DNA of 45,867 nucleotides, from contig JAQGAU010000068.1 of assembly GCA_034698045.1 (NCBI GenBank), forward strand, positions 1 through 45,867, written 5' to 3'. The position numbers were made by a program, and so were the translations under genes. This document shows positions 10,679 through 22,129 of this stretch, in pieces (position 1 is the first letter of the stretch; every line of letters starts with the position of its first letter). The DNA is from Paramacrobiotus richtersi. Taxonomy: Eukaryota > Tardigrada > Eutardigrada > Parachela > Macrobiotidae. A model generated the notes under the pieces. That model saw nothing but the letters and a program-made list of their open reading frames with translations, made no database searches and was not told the DNA's origin.

Positions 10679-12043
10679 ATGGCTAACGTTACTTTGCATG
10701 TAGACGTTGCCGACAATGCACAAAGAAAAGGTAGCATCGAATACGTGCTAGCAGTATATGATTTAGGAGTAGCTTGATTTGACTTGCTTGTGCTGATTTT
10801 ATTCTTGTCCGACAAACGTCTGATAACGCCTTTCAACGTTTACCTAATCGACCTCATTTTTTCGTACACAGCTTTTCTCTCCATGCGGTCAGTCTTAGAC
10901 TGGCTCAGTTTGGAGGCGCGATTCTCTGCGATCCGAAGCCCGTCTTTGTGTCGCTTCAAAATCCTGGTCGAGTGGGTCGTTGGACCGGTTGCCGGAGTGA
11001 ATCTGTACATTTTGGCCGCAACTCGTTTATGGGCCATCACATTTCCAGTATCCTATCGCGAACGCCACACTGTACGGGTGGCTGTAGTCATCTGCGTGCT
11101 GGTGAAGATTATTGGCTATTCCACGCGCTTACCGCATTTCATCGCTAGTACAATGATATCACAAACCGACAACAGAAACGATACAATTTCGTTCGCTGTG
11201 TTTGGAACTGAATGTCGTGTTCCCACCGAGGCGTTTCCGACATTATTCTATGTGGTAAAATACATAACAACGGCGTGTCTCGCGATTGTATATGTGGCCG
11301 CGCCGTATTCTATCATCATGAGAAGGATGCGACGTAGGAGTGTCGGCATTACCGGTAAGAGGCTTTGGAGGGAACCTTCGAAAAATCGGGACTATCATAC
11401 TTCTTTTTTTTTATACGGCTACAGTAACGAAAACCTGTCGCAGGGACTTCGCTGAGTATTGGAAAGTTTTATAGTTTTTCAGTTTCATATTTTTCGGTTA
11501 ATTTACAAAATGCAAAATTACATAAAACTACTCGCACTGGGAACTGAACCCACAACAAGATCGTAAAGCCAGATGGTTCACAACGAAGCTAGTGAAAAGT
11601 ATTGTTTGTTGTTTATAAGTTATCGTATGACGGCTGTCGATGGCTATTCTTTACGCGACTTTGGATGTATCAGGCTTGCGCTTTTTTTACAGAAAGTTTT
11701 GGTAACGGGTTGATTTTTGGTGTTCTTTTTCCAGCGCGTGGTGCTGCACGAAAACAACAGGAATCTGGACAGAGAGGAACGTTCAAAATATACATCATGT
11801 CAACTGCGATCCACTTCTGCTGCTTCGTGCTTCAATTTTCTACCTCACGACCGGTTTGCCAACAATATTGCGAAGCTCTGCTACGCGCTCGTATACTTCG
11901 TGGAGCCCATGACCTGTCTTCTTTGCGTACCACTTGAGCGGGAGCTCCTTATGACGAGACCGAAGATAGCGTGGCGGAAGTTATTTATTAAAGCAAACAG
12001 CCATACAGATAATCGAGAAGTACCTATCCTCGAGCTGAAGTAG
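10679..12043 (+). pseudogene. Rhodopsin-like receptor, copy 2, multiply broken
   Basis: Exon 1 is 10679-11354 and exon 2 is 11735-12043. Start MANVTLHVD aligns with the other copies. Codon 33 is TGA (10775-10777) where the others have TGG for the TM1 tryptophan. Exon 2 lacks 14 nt in TM6 compared with other copies, right after TTCGTGC near 11830, which shifts the frame; the expected DRFANN... EPMTCLL continues in another frame to the TAG at 12041-12043. The intron is 380 nt instead of about 150, apparently enlarged by an insertion that includes a tRNA-like sequence (about 11520-11600). TM2 to TM5 are nearly identical to copy 1, including the FGTEC variant in the second extracellular loop. The enlarged intron keeps its donor ACCG|GTAAGA and acceptor TTCCAG|CG. 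Confidence 0.85.
11520..11600 (-). ncRNA. tRNA-like remnant inside receptor intron
   Basis: On the minus strand there is a B-box-like GGTTCAGTTCC within a T-arm-like TGGGTTCAGTTCCCA, preceded by a possible anticodon region containing GGCTTTACGATC, with a partly paired acceptor (about 5 of 7 pairs). The anticodon stem pairs poorly. The extra intron sequence around it (about 11395-11620) is absent from the other copies, so a SINE-type insertion is plausible. No clear target duplication was found. Confidence 0.25.
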
Positions 12044-12835
12044 GTCTTAATGAACAACTAACGCGGTTTACCGGAAAGATCAAGTTACTTTCTTCCGTAC
12101 AGATCTCATATCGATAATGAATAATGATACATAAGATGTTACACATTGCGGTATATGCACGCTTTCTACAGAAAAAAACACGCACAAGTATTTTAAATAG
12201 TATTTCCCATACATTTACCTTGAAACCATGTCGGAAACTGATTCAAGTACGTCTCATTGTGGATAGAAATCGTATGCTAAATGATCCTGCAATCAGCCAT
12301 CAGACTGAGGGATCTATCCTTTGAGGTACGCGCACCGCACATGCCGCTGCAGTACCGCGGGCAACCTTCCCTTAATACCAAATACGAAACACCCGCACAG
12401 CGTACAGAGAACAGCCCGCGACTTCCATTTGTATGCTACCGCTGCATCCGTAGATTCTTGTAGCTCATCATTCAAAACTGATTCATCCCTTGAAACGGAA
12501 TAAATTCAGCAAGATTCTCGAGTGCGACGATCCAGCGCTTTCTTATGCGTTACGTGTTCTATCCTCGGGAAATACTGCTGAGTGCTGCTGTTGGCATTTT
12601 GCCCTACTGCGTCCGATCGGACACGCAATCTGTTTATTGTTTCTGTTTTTTAGAAGTTCTGAACTGTCCGGGTAGCAGACTGCTGTTAATGCTTGTTAGT
12701 TACTTTATCAAAATAAAGTCATATTGGTAATAACCGAACCTGCACAGTTTTTGTTATGCGAGTCATAATGCGACCAGCATTAAATTTTAAGATACTGCTG
12801 TATACAGCTGGCTCGGCCGTTTGCGGGCTATCATT
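12044..12835. repeat. 3' flank of receptor copy 2
   Basis: This is homologous to the 3' flanks of the other receptors (GCTAACGCGG-type motif, CGATAATG, CCATCAGACTGAGG). The minus strand of 12400-12670 carries a heavily broken copy of the coiled-coil ORF seen at 27407-27733. The end (12825-12844) is the insertion target of the next element. Confidence 0.5.
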
Positions 12836-12844
12836 CTGGTTTTC

Positions 12845-14365
12845 GGGTACTTATAGTTCATGGTACTACCAGTGGTACTGGTTCTGGTACTGGTACCGGT
12901 AATGGTAATGGTACTGGTACTGGTACTGGTACTGGGGCTGGTTATGGTACTGAGTTTATTTGGCATAAGACCGGTTGTACTAGATTACCGTACTGGTACT
13001 GGGACTCGCCAACTGCTAAACCACATAAACGGATCCATTGACCACAATGATAAACTAAACTTTAACATAACCGATTGGGGATTTCTAAAACATTACTGGA
13101 GCAAGGAAGCGTATTGAAGCTCGTTGCGTTTGTCTTAAACCAACGAAAGAATTTGAACGCATTCGTTTGGTTGAAAAATTTAACATGACTACAAGCATGT
13201 TATCACAAGTATGCGTTTGAGGGTACGGTGATCCGCATGCAACCGGAATGGCAGCGTACTTTTCCAAACGCGCTAAGCTCTGCTACGGTAACTGGTAGCG
13301 CGAAAGTTGTGAATAATTCGATGGACTTTAATTTTTTTCCGAAATATAAATCGTGCGTGTCACACTGTTCAATAATATACGATCACATATTACAAAACAA
13401 AACACATATTCCATTTCTTTGGACGAATCAACCGTACCCACAACACAAATAGCGTTTCCACGCTGTAATGCTACACTTTTGCGTTGGCGGAGGAACTACA
13501 GTTGTGAAAGTTGTGAACAAGTTTTTAATAGATATGGTTTGATGACATTAATGCAATCAACCGAAGCAAAGCGAAGGTACTCTACACTCAGCTCAGAATG
13601 AGTTTCGTGTCGGTCCGTCGGCAGATAGCCGTAAATTCATTCTTGATTGTTAATAAATTAATGTTGATAAATGACTTTCAATAAAACAATAAAACAAATT
13701 ATTACTAACAGATTCCGACAAGTCCATAGCAAGTTGTCCATTAATACTAAATAACCGGTAATAAATTAATAATAATAAATGTATTAGAAATAAAGTCATC
13801 GAAAATATATAGATATACTTGTTATAGATTAACTATTAGCAAAACTCAATCGGTTAAAAAGATTAGCTATTTGGTGATTTATTTATTAATTTTAATACAT
13901 GTTATGATTATTATTTTTAATACCGTCATGTTTAACTGTTATTAATATTCGATCGGAATTTGCAGTAGCCAAACACTTTGGAACAAACTTCAGTGGCTAT
14001 TGGAAATTTTTAGATTGTTTGAATTCTAATGGCCGTCACACTATGGCCGGCATTGATTTTAAACAGAATGCGTGCTTTCCAAATCTTTTGCAGGTTCAGG
14101 ACAAACACAACAATCAATGTTTCTTACTATAATAATTTATAATTTTTTGAAATTACCTGTCTGAAGTTTAAATTTATCATTGTGGTCAATGGGAATCCGT
14201 GTATGGGGTTTAGCGCCTGGCGAGCCTCACTACCAGAACCATAACCAGTGCCACTACCAATACCATTACCAGTACCAGTACCAGTACCAGGACCAGGACC
14301 AGTACCAGTACCAGTACCAGAACCAGTACCAGTACCACTGGTATTACCATGAACTATAAGTACCC
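12845..14365. mobile_element. Foldback element 2 with GGTACT-repeat arms, 9-bp target duplication
   Basis: The termini are GGGTACTTATAGTTCATGG and its inverse. Each arm is about 200 bp: an outer unique part, a GGTACT/GGTAAT tandem array (12860-12950 left; complement at 14240-14345 right), then an inner part with CTCGCCA, CTAAACC and CATTGACCACAATGATAAA in both arms. The flanks are exact direct repeats CTGGTTTTC (12836-12844 and 14366-14374). The uninterrupted target is visible in paralogous flanks at about 34778-34810 (ATTCTGGTTTTAC then CTGCGTAAAG). The middle (13600-14160) is very AT-rich and holds no transposase, so the element is non-autonomous. The 9-bp duplication together with satellite-like arms is typical of foldback elements related to Mutator, by analogy with known families. 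Confidence 0.85.
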
Positions 14366-14374
14366 CTGGTTTTC

Positions 14375-15690
14375 CAAACTGCGTAAAGTTATCACAGAAA
14401 GCGCGTACCCATTGAAATCTATGAATTTAACCTGGGAACGCCTGCTCGGTGCCTTTAGCACCGAGGCTTTACATAGCTTCCACAAGTTTTGTTGTCGTTA
14501 CGAAAATTAAATTTCTTGATCCTGATAATAGCAGAGATGTTGCTCTACTAAACAACATAACAACCCTGGCAATGCGACTAAAAGACCTGTTTTCGAACAT
14601 TATGAAATGTGGCGAGAATATCTTGGAGTGTGGTTCTGTCGGGCTTTTTTATCGTTAATTGGTTCTAAAAATCTTTGGTAATGGATTCTTCGCTGTTCGT
14701 ATTATTGTGTCGGAAGTGCCACTTGTAGACCAGACTTTGAGTGCCAGTTGGTTTTCTGCTCGGTAATAAACAAACAAACAAACAAACAATTTTAAAGTTT
14801 TTCCTATTTGCAAAAAAATCTGGGTTAATTCAAAAACGGTCTACTTTTTAATGTAACTTGCTTGCTGGCTAAAAAACACATTACGAAGTACATTCACCGG
14901 AGACGGCACACAAAACAATAGAATGTTACTTTCTCAACACCAGATTAATAGCAGAGGAAAACAATCTAGTGTCCTAAATTTATGACAGTTGTTTTAATCG
15001 CCTCGGAGCTAAAAGCACCTTGCGGGCGTTGAGACGTCTCGCTCTGGGTAGCTAAAGCAAGGGATGGACGGCTTGTGCCATGATTATCTTGCTTTTGCGC
15101 GGGTTCAGTGTGCGCATGAGTGACACACATTGTGGACAATGGCCTGTCTGCCCCCTTTGCTTCGTAAGAACGGCGCGCAAAGAGAAACATCCTGTTCGGC
15201 AAAAAGATGAATAATAGAAAAAAACTAATAAAAAGTAAGACCTTCTATGTCAATCCAACTTTACACACATGAGTATGTTCACAGTAACTACCCGGAAGTA
15301 GCATCGTTCGGCACAGTCCGGATTTCTCAGCCATTTTCAGTGGAATCGGTGCCGCCGCTACGATTTTGCTTACAGTGGGCGATTCCCACCATAGACAAAC
15401 CCTCAAAGTGCATAGAAGGTGCTTTTAACACCGAGGCTGTTTTTTGAAAACGTGTGTACCGAAAATTCTGAAAAAATTAAGCTATCTCAATTAGCAGTTA
15501 TTGACATCGTGTGCAAGGTTTAAACTAGATCCGACCACCCTAAAGGGTGACTGGGGTTCCCGGGTTAATGAAGAATCGATGAAAAGGGCTCCGCTCAAAA
15601 CGTCCCAGGAAAACTATACAAAAATAAATCAATAAATATAAAAGGAATGCAAAAAGTAAAGCTTCACACAAAGTATTAGGAAGTCTAAAT
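14375..15690. other. Flank region with three copies of a GAF[SN]xEA peptide relic
   Basis: It begins as the continuation of the receptor 3' flank (CTGCGTAAAG, CCCATTG). Three places encode a similar peptide: GAFSTEAL at about 14451 (+), GAFSSEAI at about 15020 (-) and GAFNTEAV at about 15420 (+). None belongs to a gene I recognise. A CAAA microsatellite lies at 14768-14788. The end (15540-15620) resembles 34850-34900 (GGGCTCC, CTCAAAACGT). No intact gene is visible. Confidence 0.35.
14768..14788. repeat. Short CAAA microsatellite
   Basis: Five uninterrupted CAAA units follow AATAAA. Confidence 0.8.
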
Positions 15691-15806
15691 GAGTGCATTA
15701 TAGACAGGTAAGAAGTGATGTTTCACGTATCTACGCAGACGTAGTTATACATCAAGTACAACAGTTCCCTTTCTTGTCGTATGCTAAAACACTTATTCGT
15801 CCAGTA

Positions 15807-16233
15807 TCAATCGTCCACGGTGCAATCCACTACATCCTTCAGAAGCCGCTGAGTAAAGTTACCAACGGCAAGAACATCCCGATCCATGTCCTCGGTCCTG
15901 TATGCACTATCCATGCATCGCTTCACGTATTCGCATAGATCCGGGGGAATAATCGTCCGACTTTTTACAAACGACCCACGGGATGGCAAGTGCAGCGAGA
16001 ATTGAAATATAACATGGAATTCGTCTTCCGAATCCGACGTTCTGGCATATCCGTTCATTTCGCTCCAGGTCTTCCCACCGTTCGGTCAGCCGGGTGCGAC
16101 AGCGACACCGTGGAATGTTTCTTCCCATACCGTATGACCTTACTTTTAACATCTGCCGTATCATGCTCGTAAAAAAGGTACAGTTACCACACCGATGCCC
16201 GAAAGCATAGACTTTTATCATGGTCCTTATCAT
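15807..16233 (-). other. Weak coding-like region, unknown
   Basis: Two overlapping minus-strand frames look mildly protein-like. One (16058-15807) is 83 codons from an ATG, with a serine/acid-rich start, the segment LHLPSRGSFVKSR, and an acidic end. The other (16233-15907) contains GHRCGNCTFF and a hydrophobic stretch ILAALAIPWVV. A single frameshift near 16050 could join them. No family is recognised and there is no paralogue in the window, so this could be a decayed exon or chance. Confidence 0.2.
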
Positions 16234-16239
16234 TGCTGC

Positions 16240-17038
16240 TGGGTGAAGTTCACCCGATGAACGACTGTGAAGGATCTGGTATACTGAGCGGTGTGGGGCT
16301 CTTCAAAATGGCAACATCAGAAGTGCTGGTAACCGACTGCATACAAGGGTCACGCTGTTTGAATGTAGGTTGACGAATCTACGCTCCTTTAGATGTGTGC
16401 ATAGCTGCAGACAATAGTTAGCTACACAGTCCAAGTTCTATCCACCGTAACAACGAACGTGCACGCATTCCGTTCAAGAAATCAAATAACGACATATCCA
16501 GGTTGTTGGTCAGGAAATATTACCTTCATACGGGAATCGGTCGCACAAAAGGTCACTCTTGTATGAAATTTAATACGGCAATGAATGTGGCACGTGCAGC
16601 TATTCTCAAAGTTACGGTAGATAGCATGAGTAAGTATGTACCAGTTATCTGGTAAGTACCGTAAGTTTAGAAATAAATATTGCAGAGGATACCTGCCGTT
16701 GGACGGGCCAGTGTATGCTGAGTACTACTACTCAAACTGCGTACTACTGTGCTTGTCGACAAAAGGGTCGGCCCAGGGATGCACGGAGTACTACCAAACG
16801 TCTGATTGGAAATAGATGTTAACAGCACTTTCTTCGCTTAAGCAGGTATATTTACTGTGGAAGGCTGCAGCGAGTACACATCGAAGATTAATGACAGTAG
16901 ACACTGAAATTATGAATAAAAAGCGTACATTGGCGTCAGGTGGAGGACCACGATAACAATACAGCTAAATATCGCTCTGCAATATCGGTGTCTTCAGCCT
17001 CTTGGCGGTTGCTGAGTCCTTACTACTAGTAGATTCGA
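16240..17038. other. Intergenic stretch, nothing recognised
   Basis: This lies 3' of the SMYD-like gene. The only local pattern is a few scattered TACTAC/GTACTAC strings near 16720-16800. No gene, RNA or clear repeat is visible. Confidence 0.4.
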
Positions 17039-18722
17039 CTACAATGCACACCGAACTTGCAGCGTAAACTCCTTTAGTTCTTTGATTTCTCGGGAATCCT
17101 TTTCATGAATAGTGCGAATTTTCTCGCTGTACTTTTCCAAGTACTGCATAGACAGCTGCCGATTCTGGGTGCCGGCGTAGTGCAGACAGATGACTCGAAG
17201 AGCCGCTGTAAGTCCTTCCAGATATGGATCAGTGTGCAACCTGCCAAAATCACCCAGTAACGAACGCCATATCCATCACACAGTTCTGGAAGCCACACCA
17301 AAGAAAAGAAGGCACTACGACTTACTCCATTGGAAGAAGCATCTTTTCCATGTAGCAAACAGCCTGTTTCATCAACGGCGATCCACTCATCACATCCATC
17401 TCAACCGCCATCAACGTATCTGACGCCATCTTGTACAGTAGCCCCAGAGTAAAGTTGTGTGGATGAAAAACTTTTTCCGCTCTCTCGATAAGAGCAGTAT
17501 TGGTCTGTATATCATTTGGTGAATTCATTCGGCTTGTTAGATGCGGCGTACGGTACGAGTCCACCCTGTCCAGAATCACTTTTACACACTCTTTCGCCTC
17601 TGCAACGCGATCTTCATTTATACGTCCACAGTCTTCACATGGTTCGCTGGCTCGCCAATCCAATGGAATAGGATTAGTGCATCCTGGTGTTCCACATTTG
17701 CTGGCGTTTCTCTCGGCTTCTTTTGCTGAATCGGTGCAAGCGTCGCACTTGCACGTCGCGAAAACTTCGGCGTAACGGAAGAAGCGCTCGGTTGGAGATG
17801 CGAAAGGTGATCCTTGCGAAGCGATCAGCTATAAGTGCACCTTTGTCAAACGCATACTTTGGAATGCAAAAAGTAACGCAGTTACCGGGTCGTCTTCGTA
17901 AATATTTCTAGTCGCCTTTACAATGAGTTGTTTGTCTGGGCAATAAGATTTGATGTTTCTGTTGCAGGCCAGCACCGAACCAACGGCATCGGGCTGATAC
18001 AACGCGAGGCCAATTCCCGGTTGCTCGCCCGGTTTCCGCATGCCAATTATAATCGAAGCATTGTAGACTATTTTGCTGTATAGTTCGAAGAACGCGTCCG
18101 GATCAGAATGAAATTTGCCACTTGGATCCACTGTTTTCAATCCAGGTGCCCAATCACGAAATCTGGATTTGGCCATGGCATCTCGTCTTGCAGTAGCAGT
18201 GCAGGATGTGTATTTGTTATAAATCTCCCATTCTTCCGGGCCAGCAGTCTGACAGAAAACAGAACCGGTCTAAATTGAATAACATTCTTTTTTAATAGAC
18301 AGTTAACTCACAGCACGCTTCAATAAACAGAATTATTTTAATCACTTGCCTTCAGTTTTGCGACTGCTTTAACTAGCAACATCCAGTACTCAAAGCCAGC
18401 ACGGCGCGTATTACCGGCTCCAGCATTTCGCAATAACGTGCACTCGCTTTTGTGTGAGCATTTCCAGTCTTTCTTCTGCAATACCTTTGCGCCTGCATCA
18501 AACGTCTACAAAAGCCACGCAGAACTTGTTTACCTGGCAGTCTTCGCTGCAGTACCGTGCGAACCGGCATTTCGAGCATCTTGCTAGCTCTTTATCTGGA
18601 ATGGACAGGCAGTAATGGCAGGCGTGTTCAATGAGATCGGGACGCACAGTAAATATCCATGGCTTTCCAACTGTTACAAGATCGCCAGGTTTAAATCGGA
18701 TTGTTGTAGTTGCAGTGTCCAT
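17039..18722 (-). CDS. SMYD-like protein with intact MYND finger and degenerate SET domain
   Basis: Five exons read as an intact 460-residue protein: 18722-18534, 18475-18350, 18248-17886, 17828-17326 and 17240-17039. Introns 1, 3 and 4 are GT-AG (57 to 85 nt); intron 2 is GC-AG (AAG|GCAAGT). Residues 35-75 hold all eight MYND zinc ligands (C35, C38, C49, C52, C58, C62, H71, C75). The SET region (about 110-230) keeps GIGLALY and the IVKATRNI strand, but the NHSC cofactor motif is replaced by VLAC (197-200), the catalytic tyrosine position near 230 reads IASQ, and the N-terminal Gly-x-Gly cofactor strand before FKPGD is missing. Post-SET cysteines are present (C252, C254, C257), and a helical C-terminal domain follows, as in SMYD family members. 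SMYD proteins methylate lysines; this one is probably a pseudoenzyme or a binding protein. The length suits the family (about 430 to 490). An upstream exon supplying the missing strand is possible. Confidence 0.82.
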
Positions 18723-19549
18723 GTCGGTAGGTAAGTCTTCTCTTTCCAAAGTGCCCAGTAAGCGCGAGAACGTGTTTGTGTTTCATACGACGTTAACTTC
18801 TAAAATACAGTATGCATAAATCTAACCCAAACGGAGTTTACTTTGTACAGATTATCGTCTAGCATGCATGCATTTTGCCAGTACTCAAAGTGTCAGCCAA
18901 CAGGTACCGAGATGCCACCATTGTAATCTCTTCTGCGGTAGGATAAGACCAGTGTTTGTTATCGCATTACTGAAAACAGTTATCGTCACACAGTTCGGCT
19001 GGCGTTCTAACATGCTGAGTGATTAACAGCTCATATACCACTCATATCTTGTTATTTTGAAAGACTTGTTTTCGATAAAGGTTGCATTTGGAAAGGTATT
19101 CGAAAAACCGCGGTTCTGCAATCTTAGGAAACACCTGCGATTCTTCGCGGTATTTTATTTAGACTTAGAATATATATCATACACTCGGTATAAGCTGGAA
19201 CTGCTATCAAGTCGGCTCCCGGTCACCTCGTTTTCCGATACTAAACGCCACTGCAACAGAACAACGGCCATGAACCGTATCGTTGCAACAAAGTCGTACA
19301 GGAAAATGCAGAAAAAGACACAGAAGGGATGTGAGGTATTATCAACCCAAAATGGCCAGAAAAAGCATATTAAACCAACCAAAGAACGAAAGAATGAGAT
19401 GTAGAAGACATGCGCAAAGACACCCTGGGTACAATTAAAGCAGAATGTAAATCTAAGCGATTGAGCGTATAAATACAATTTGTCTGGTTGGTCTTTTTTG
19501 ACCATCATGCGTTGAAAGTTGGGTGTTGGCGTTATGTAAGACTTCCTGT
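18723..19549. other. Intergenic stretch, no supported gene
   Basis: This is the 5' side of the SMYD-like gene. Opposing open frames at 19057-19404 (+) and 19155-19508 (-) overlap, lack family resemblance and are lysine- or phenylalanine-rich by composition. I do not accept either as a gene. A long purine-rich stretch (19290-19410) accounts for them. Confidence 0.4.
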
Positions 19550-21480
19550 ACTAATATCCAATGGCCTACGCGTAAAAAGGACAATTATAGCGAGTATGTT
19601 TTCGAACCCCGCGTGTGTATTATTAACTGTATAGGATGCACTAGATTTGTTATTGGCGGCGACATTATTCATTGAGTATTCATGAAGTATTTACCGCAAC
19701 CTCGATGGGACTGTTTCCGAGTGCTGGCCGGTCTGTGCCGAATTATTTGTACTGTTGCCAAGAAGTCACAATACATATGTACTGCAACCAATATGATGGA
19801 AAACCGCTTGTACTATCGTCGTAACGTGGAGATTGCAGTAAGAATTTCGCTATATATACCGCCGCCAACAAGAAAGCGCTCGATCGAGGTACTCTGAAAA
19901 AGTCCAGCTGTTGCCGGTCTTACAGCTACCAAAAGGTAGTTTTCACAGTCCAAAGGGGTTCGTTCACCTTTGTCATAGTTCGTAGGAGTACTGTCGGGTG
20001 AATAACTCCTGCTGTCTAGAGTGATGTTGGACACTTCCAAGTTTGGACACCATAAATGACTGTAAAGGACCGCGTCCAGCAGCCGCATAGCAAAACATTA
20101 TTAACGGCCTGAAATTATTAATTTGGTATCCGCGTTCAAAGTGACTCTTTGTCTGCCTTTCAAAGTTTGTTTTCAGCGCAAACGAAAACGTAACGCAGGA
20201 GAAGCGATTAACCGGAAATTAGGGCTTAGTCATAGCGTTGGAATACCGGTCGATGAATCTGTTTCCAATTTACGCTCTCCTACTAGAAGTGCACATAGAT
20301 CGCTTGTAAGACAGCCGAGACTCATTTCGCTGTACGGTGTGGTACGTATTCGTTTAGGATATCGACAGATCCCGGGAATCAATCATGGATTTGCAGTTAT
20401 CTGCTGCACTGTAGGTCATCCTCTTATGGAAATTGCAATCGCCCGTGAATGTCGTATGTGGTGCTATTACAACATGCTGAACAAGATCAGGTATTACGTA
20501 CTTCCGATAACATTAGTATATAAGAAACGGACTCAGCTGCCGCTTCAGCGTGTCTTGTAATCTACGTAAAAGCTCTAAACACAAAAGGTTCAAAGCTTAA
20601 CGTGGTGACTGCACCCACCGGTTTACCACATCATTTGTTCAATCTCCTCGCTAGAAGGATTTTTATTCGATAAACGAGTGCAGGCACGAGATACGCCGAC
20701 GCAAACAAACTGAGCGAATATAATACAGTATTCTATTAAATATCTTGGTAAATAATTATGGTATAGTTTCATGAAACCGACAGGCTTTGTCCAGACTTGC
20801 AGATCCACACCAAACTTTGCTCGAACATCAAATCAGTGCACCGACAAGGGTCGTTGCTGTTGAATAGACTTTGTTTCTACATGGTGTGCAAGAAAACTGG
20901 TTTCGATCGCAATACTGTGCACTTGCACTACCATTCGATAAGGGTGCGATAGTAGCGTGACGATCTCGCTTCCGCCTATGGATGATCAGCAGAAAGCACT
21001 CCCGAGAAAGGCCTAGGAAAGTTTTAAGAATCACAAAATCAACGTTTGCACCATCGTCCATTGAATCTGCGACTAGCTTACGCCAGATTGGGGATTACTT
21101 CCCGCCAGAGCACTGACAGACTACTAGGATAATTACTTCACACAAGCTTGGTCACCGGATATCCTAGTGTTGTTCCTTCCTTCTGGCAATCCTCGTATAA
21201 CGATTCTTCGAGGCCAAAGGCTGTACTCATGGTTGTGGAACCTGGACGCGTGACCGATCGAGGAACCCCGTGTATACGATTCAGTGTACTGTTATCGAGC
21301 ATAAAGAGAGACTATATGTGTGGCATTAAAAATGCATCCTCTTTCAGGTTTTTAAGTTCACAGGACTGTAGTTGGAAATGTAAAAATATGCAGACTAATG
21401 TAATTAACAATTTACGCAAACGCTAATGTACAAAAACAACTTTGCACAGTATTATCTGACTGTATCAGTGAGATCAGAAC
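19550..21480. repeat. Dispersed repeat family B, copy at 19.5-21.5 kb
   Basis: It is colinear with 40130-42360 and 42370-44650. Landmarks in order: GCCTACGCGTAAAAA (19564), GGCGGCGACATTA (19656), GAAAGCGCTCGATCGAG (19872), a stretch with CGTAACGCAGGAGAAGCGAT (20189), GGAATCAATCATGG (20376), CGAGTGCAGGCACGAGA (20674), then the leader GGATAATTACTTCAC at 21127 and CGGATATCCTAGTGTTGTTC near 21157. It contains an open frame at 20123-20560 that the sister copies do not keep, so I do not call it a gene. The leader is followed by no receptor ORF. Confidence 0.6.
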
Positions 21481-21599
21481 AACATTATCAATTAACGAAA
21501 CACAAGAAACAGCAGAACGCTAGACCTACAAGGTCATTGCTGCCGAATCGTCTCTGCGGGCGGTGCAGAGAACCTGGCCCCGAACGCGAAGCGAGACAA

Positions 21600-22070
21600 T
21601 AGGTTTGAAACTAGTACGACCAGAGCGTGACAACATTGTTTCCCCTATCGGATTCGAGTGAGCGGCGCAAGGTATGCGGCTCCAGAGGCGCGGAGCTTAA
21701 TATGCGGCACCGAACAGAACAGAAACGCGCCGCGTTAAAGCGGCCGTACGATGGTACTGGAGTCCGGTTATCCAGACGCACTAAAGTACAGCTAAATCAC
21801 GTTTACTGGAAAAGGGCCATGAAACAACACCCAACGCAAAACCAGCACGTCCAAGCAAAGCAGTGAAATCACCTGTCACGGAAGCTGTTCCCGAACGAGT
21901 AGCAAAAAAGAAGGATTTCAGTCTACAGAAGCGGAACCGGTACGCTGAAACGAAAGAGAAACAACTCCTAACGGAGTGTGAGTTCATTTACGAACGTACA
22001 GTAGCTAGTCAAAATCAATGGGCAGCAAATACGAACACCGAGACAAATTTAGTCAACCAACTCAGGAGAA
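21600..22070 (+). pseudogene. K/P/A-rich basic ORF relic, copy 1
   Basis: One of five or more related stretches (others near 24906, 31440, 36060 and 45190). Each starts with the GACCAGAGCGT...ATTGTTTCC block, then a GC-rich segment with AGGCGCG, then a frame with a composition like histone H1 tails (Lys, Ala, Pro, Arg). Here AAGAAGGATTTCAGTC and ACGCTGAAACGAAAGA fall in that frame as KKDFS and YAETKE, but deletions and frame changes break it. No intact version exists in this window, so the parent protein is unknown. Confidence 0.35.
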
Positions 22071-22129
22071 GGTCATTGGAATATGTTACACAAAGTTAGT
22101 CATATCTTATGAAACCGCTAAACCAGCGT

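Noticed and set aside
12860-13117. 85-codon frame of alternating Val/Leu/Met.
   Set aside because: It is the GGTACT minisatellite arm of foldback element 2 read in one frame, not a protein.
19057-19508. Opposing open frames of about 115 codons on both strands.
   Set aside because: The two overlap, have no family resemblance or paralogue, and follow from a purine-rich stretch.
20123-20560. 145-codon plus-strand frame in repeat family B.
   Set aside because: The sister copies at 40825 and 43917 do not keep the frame.
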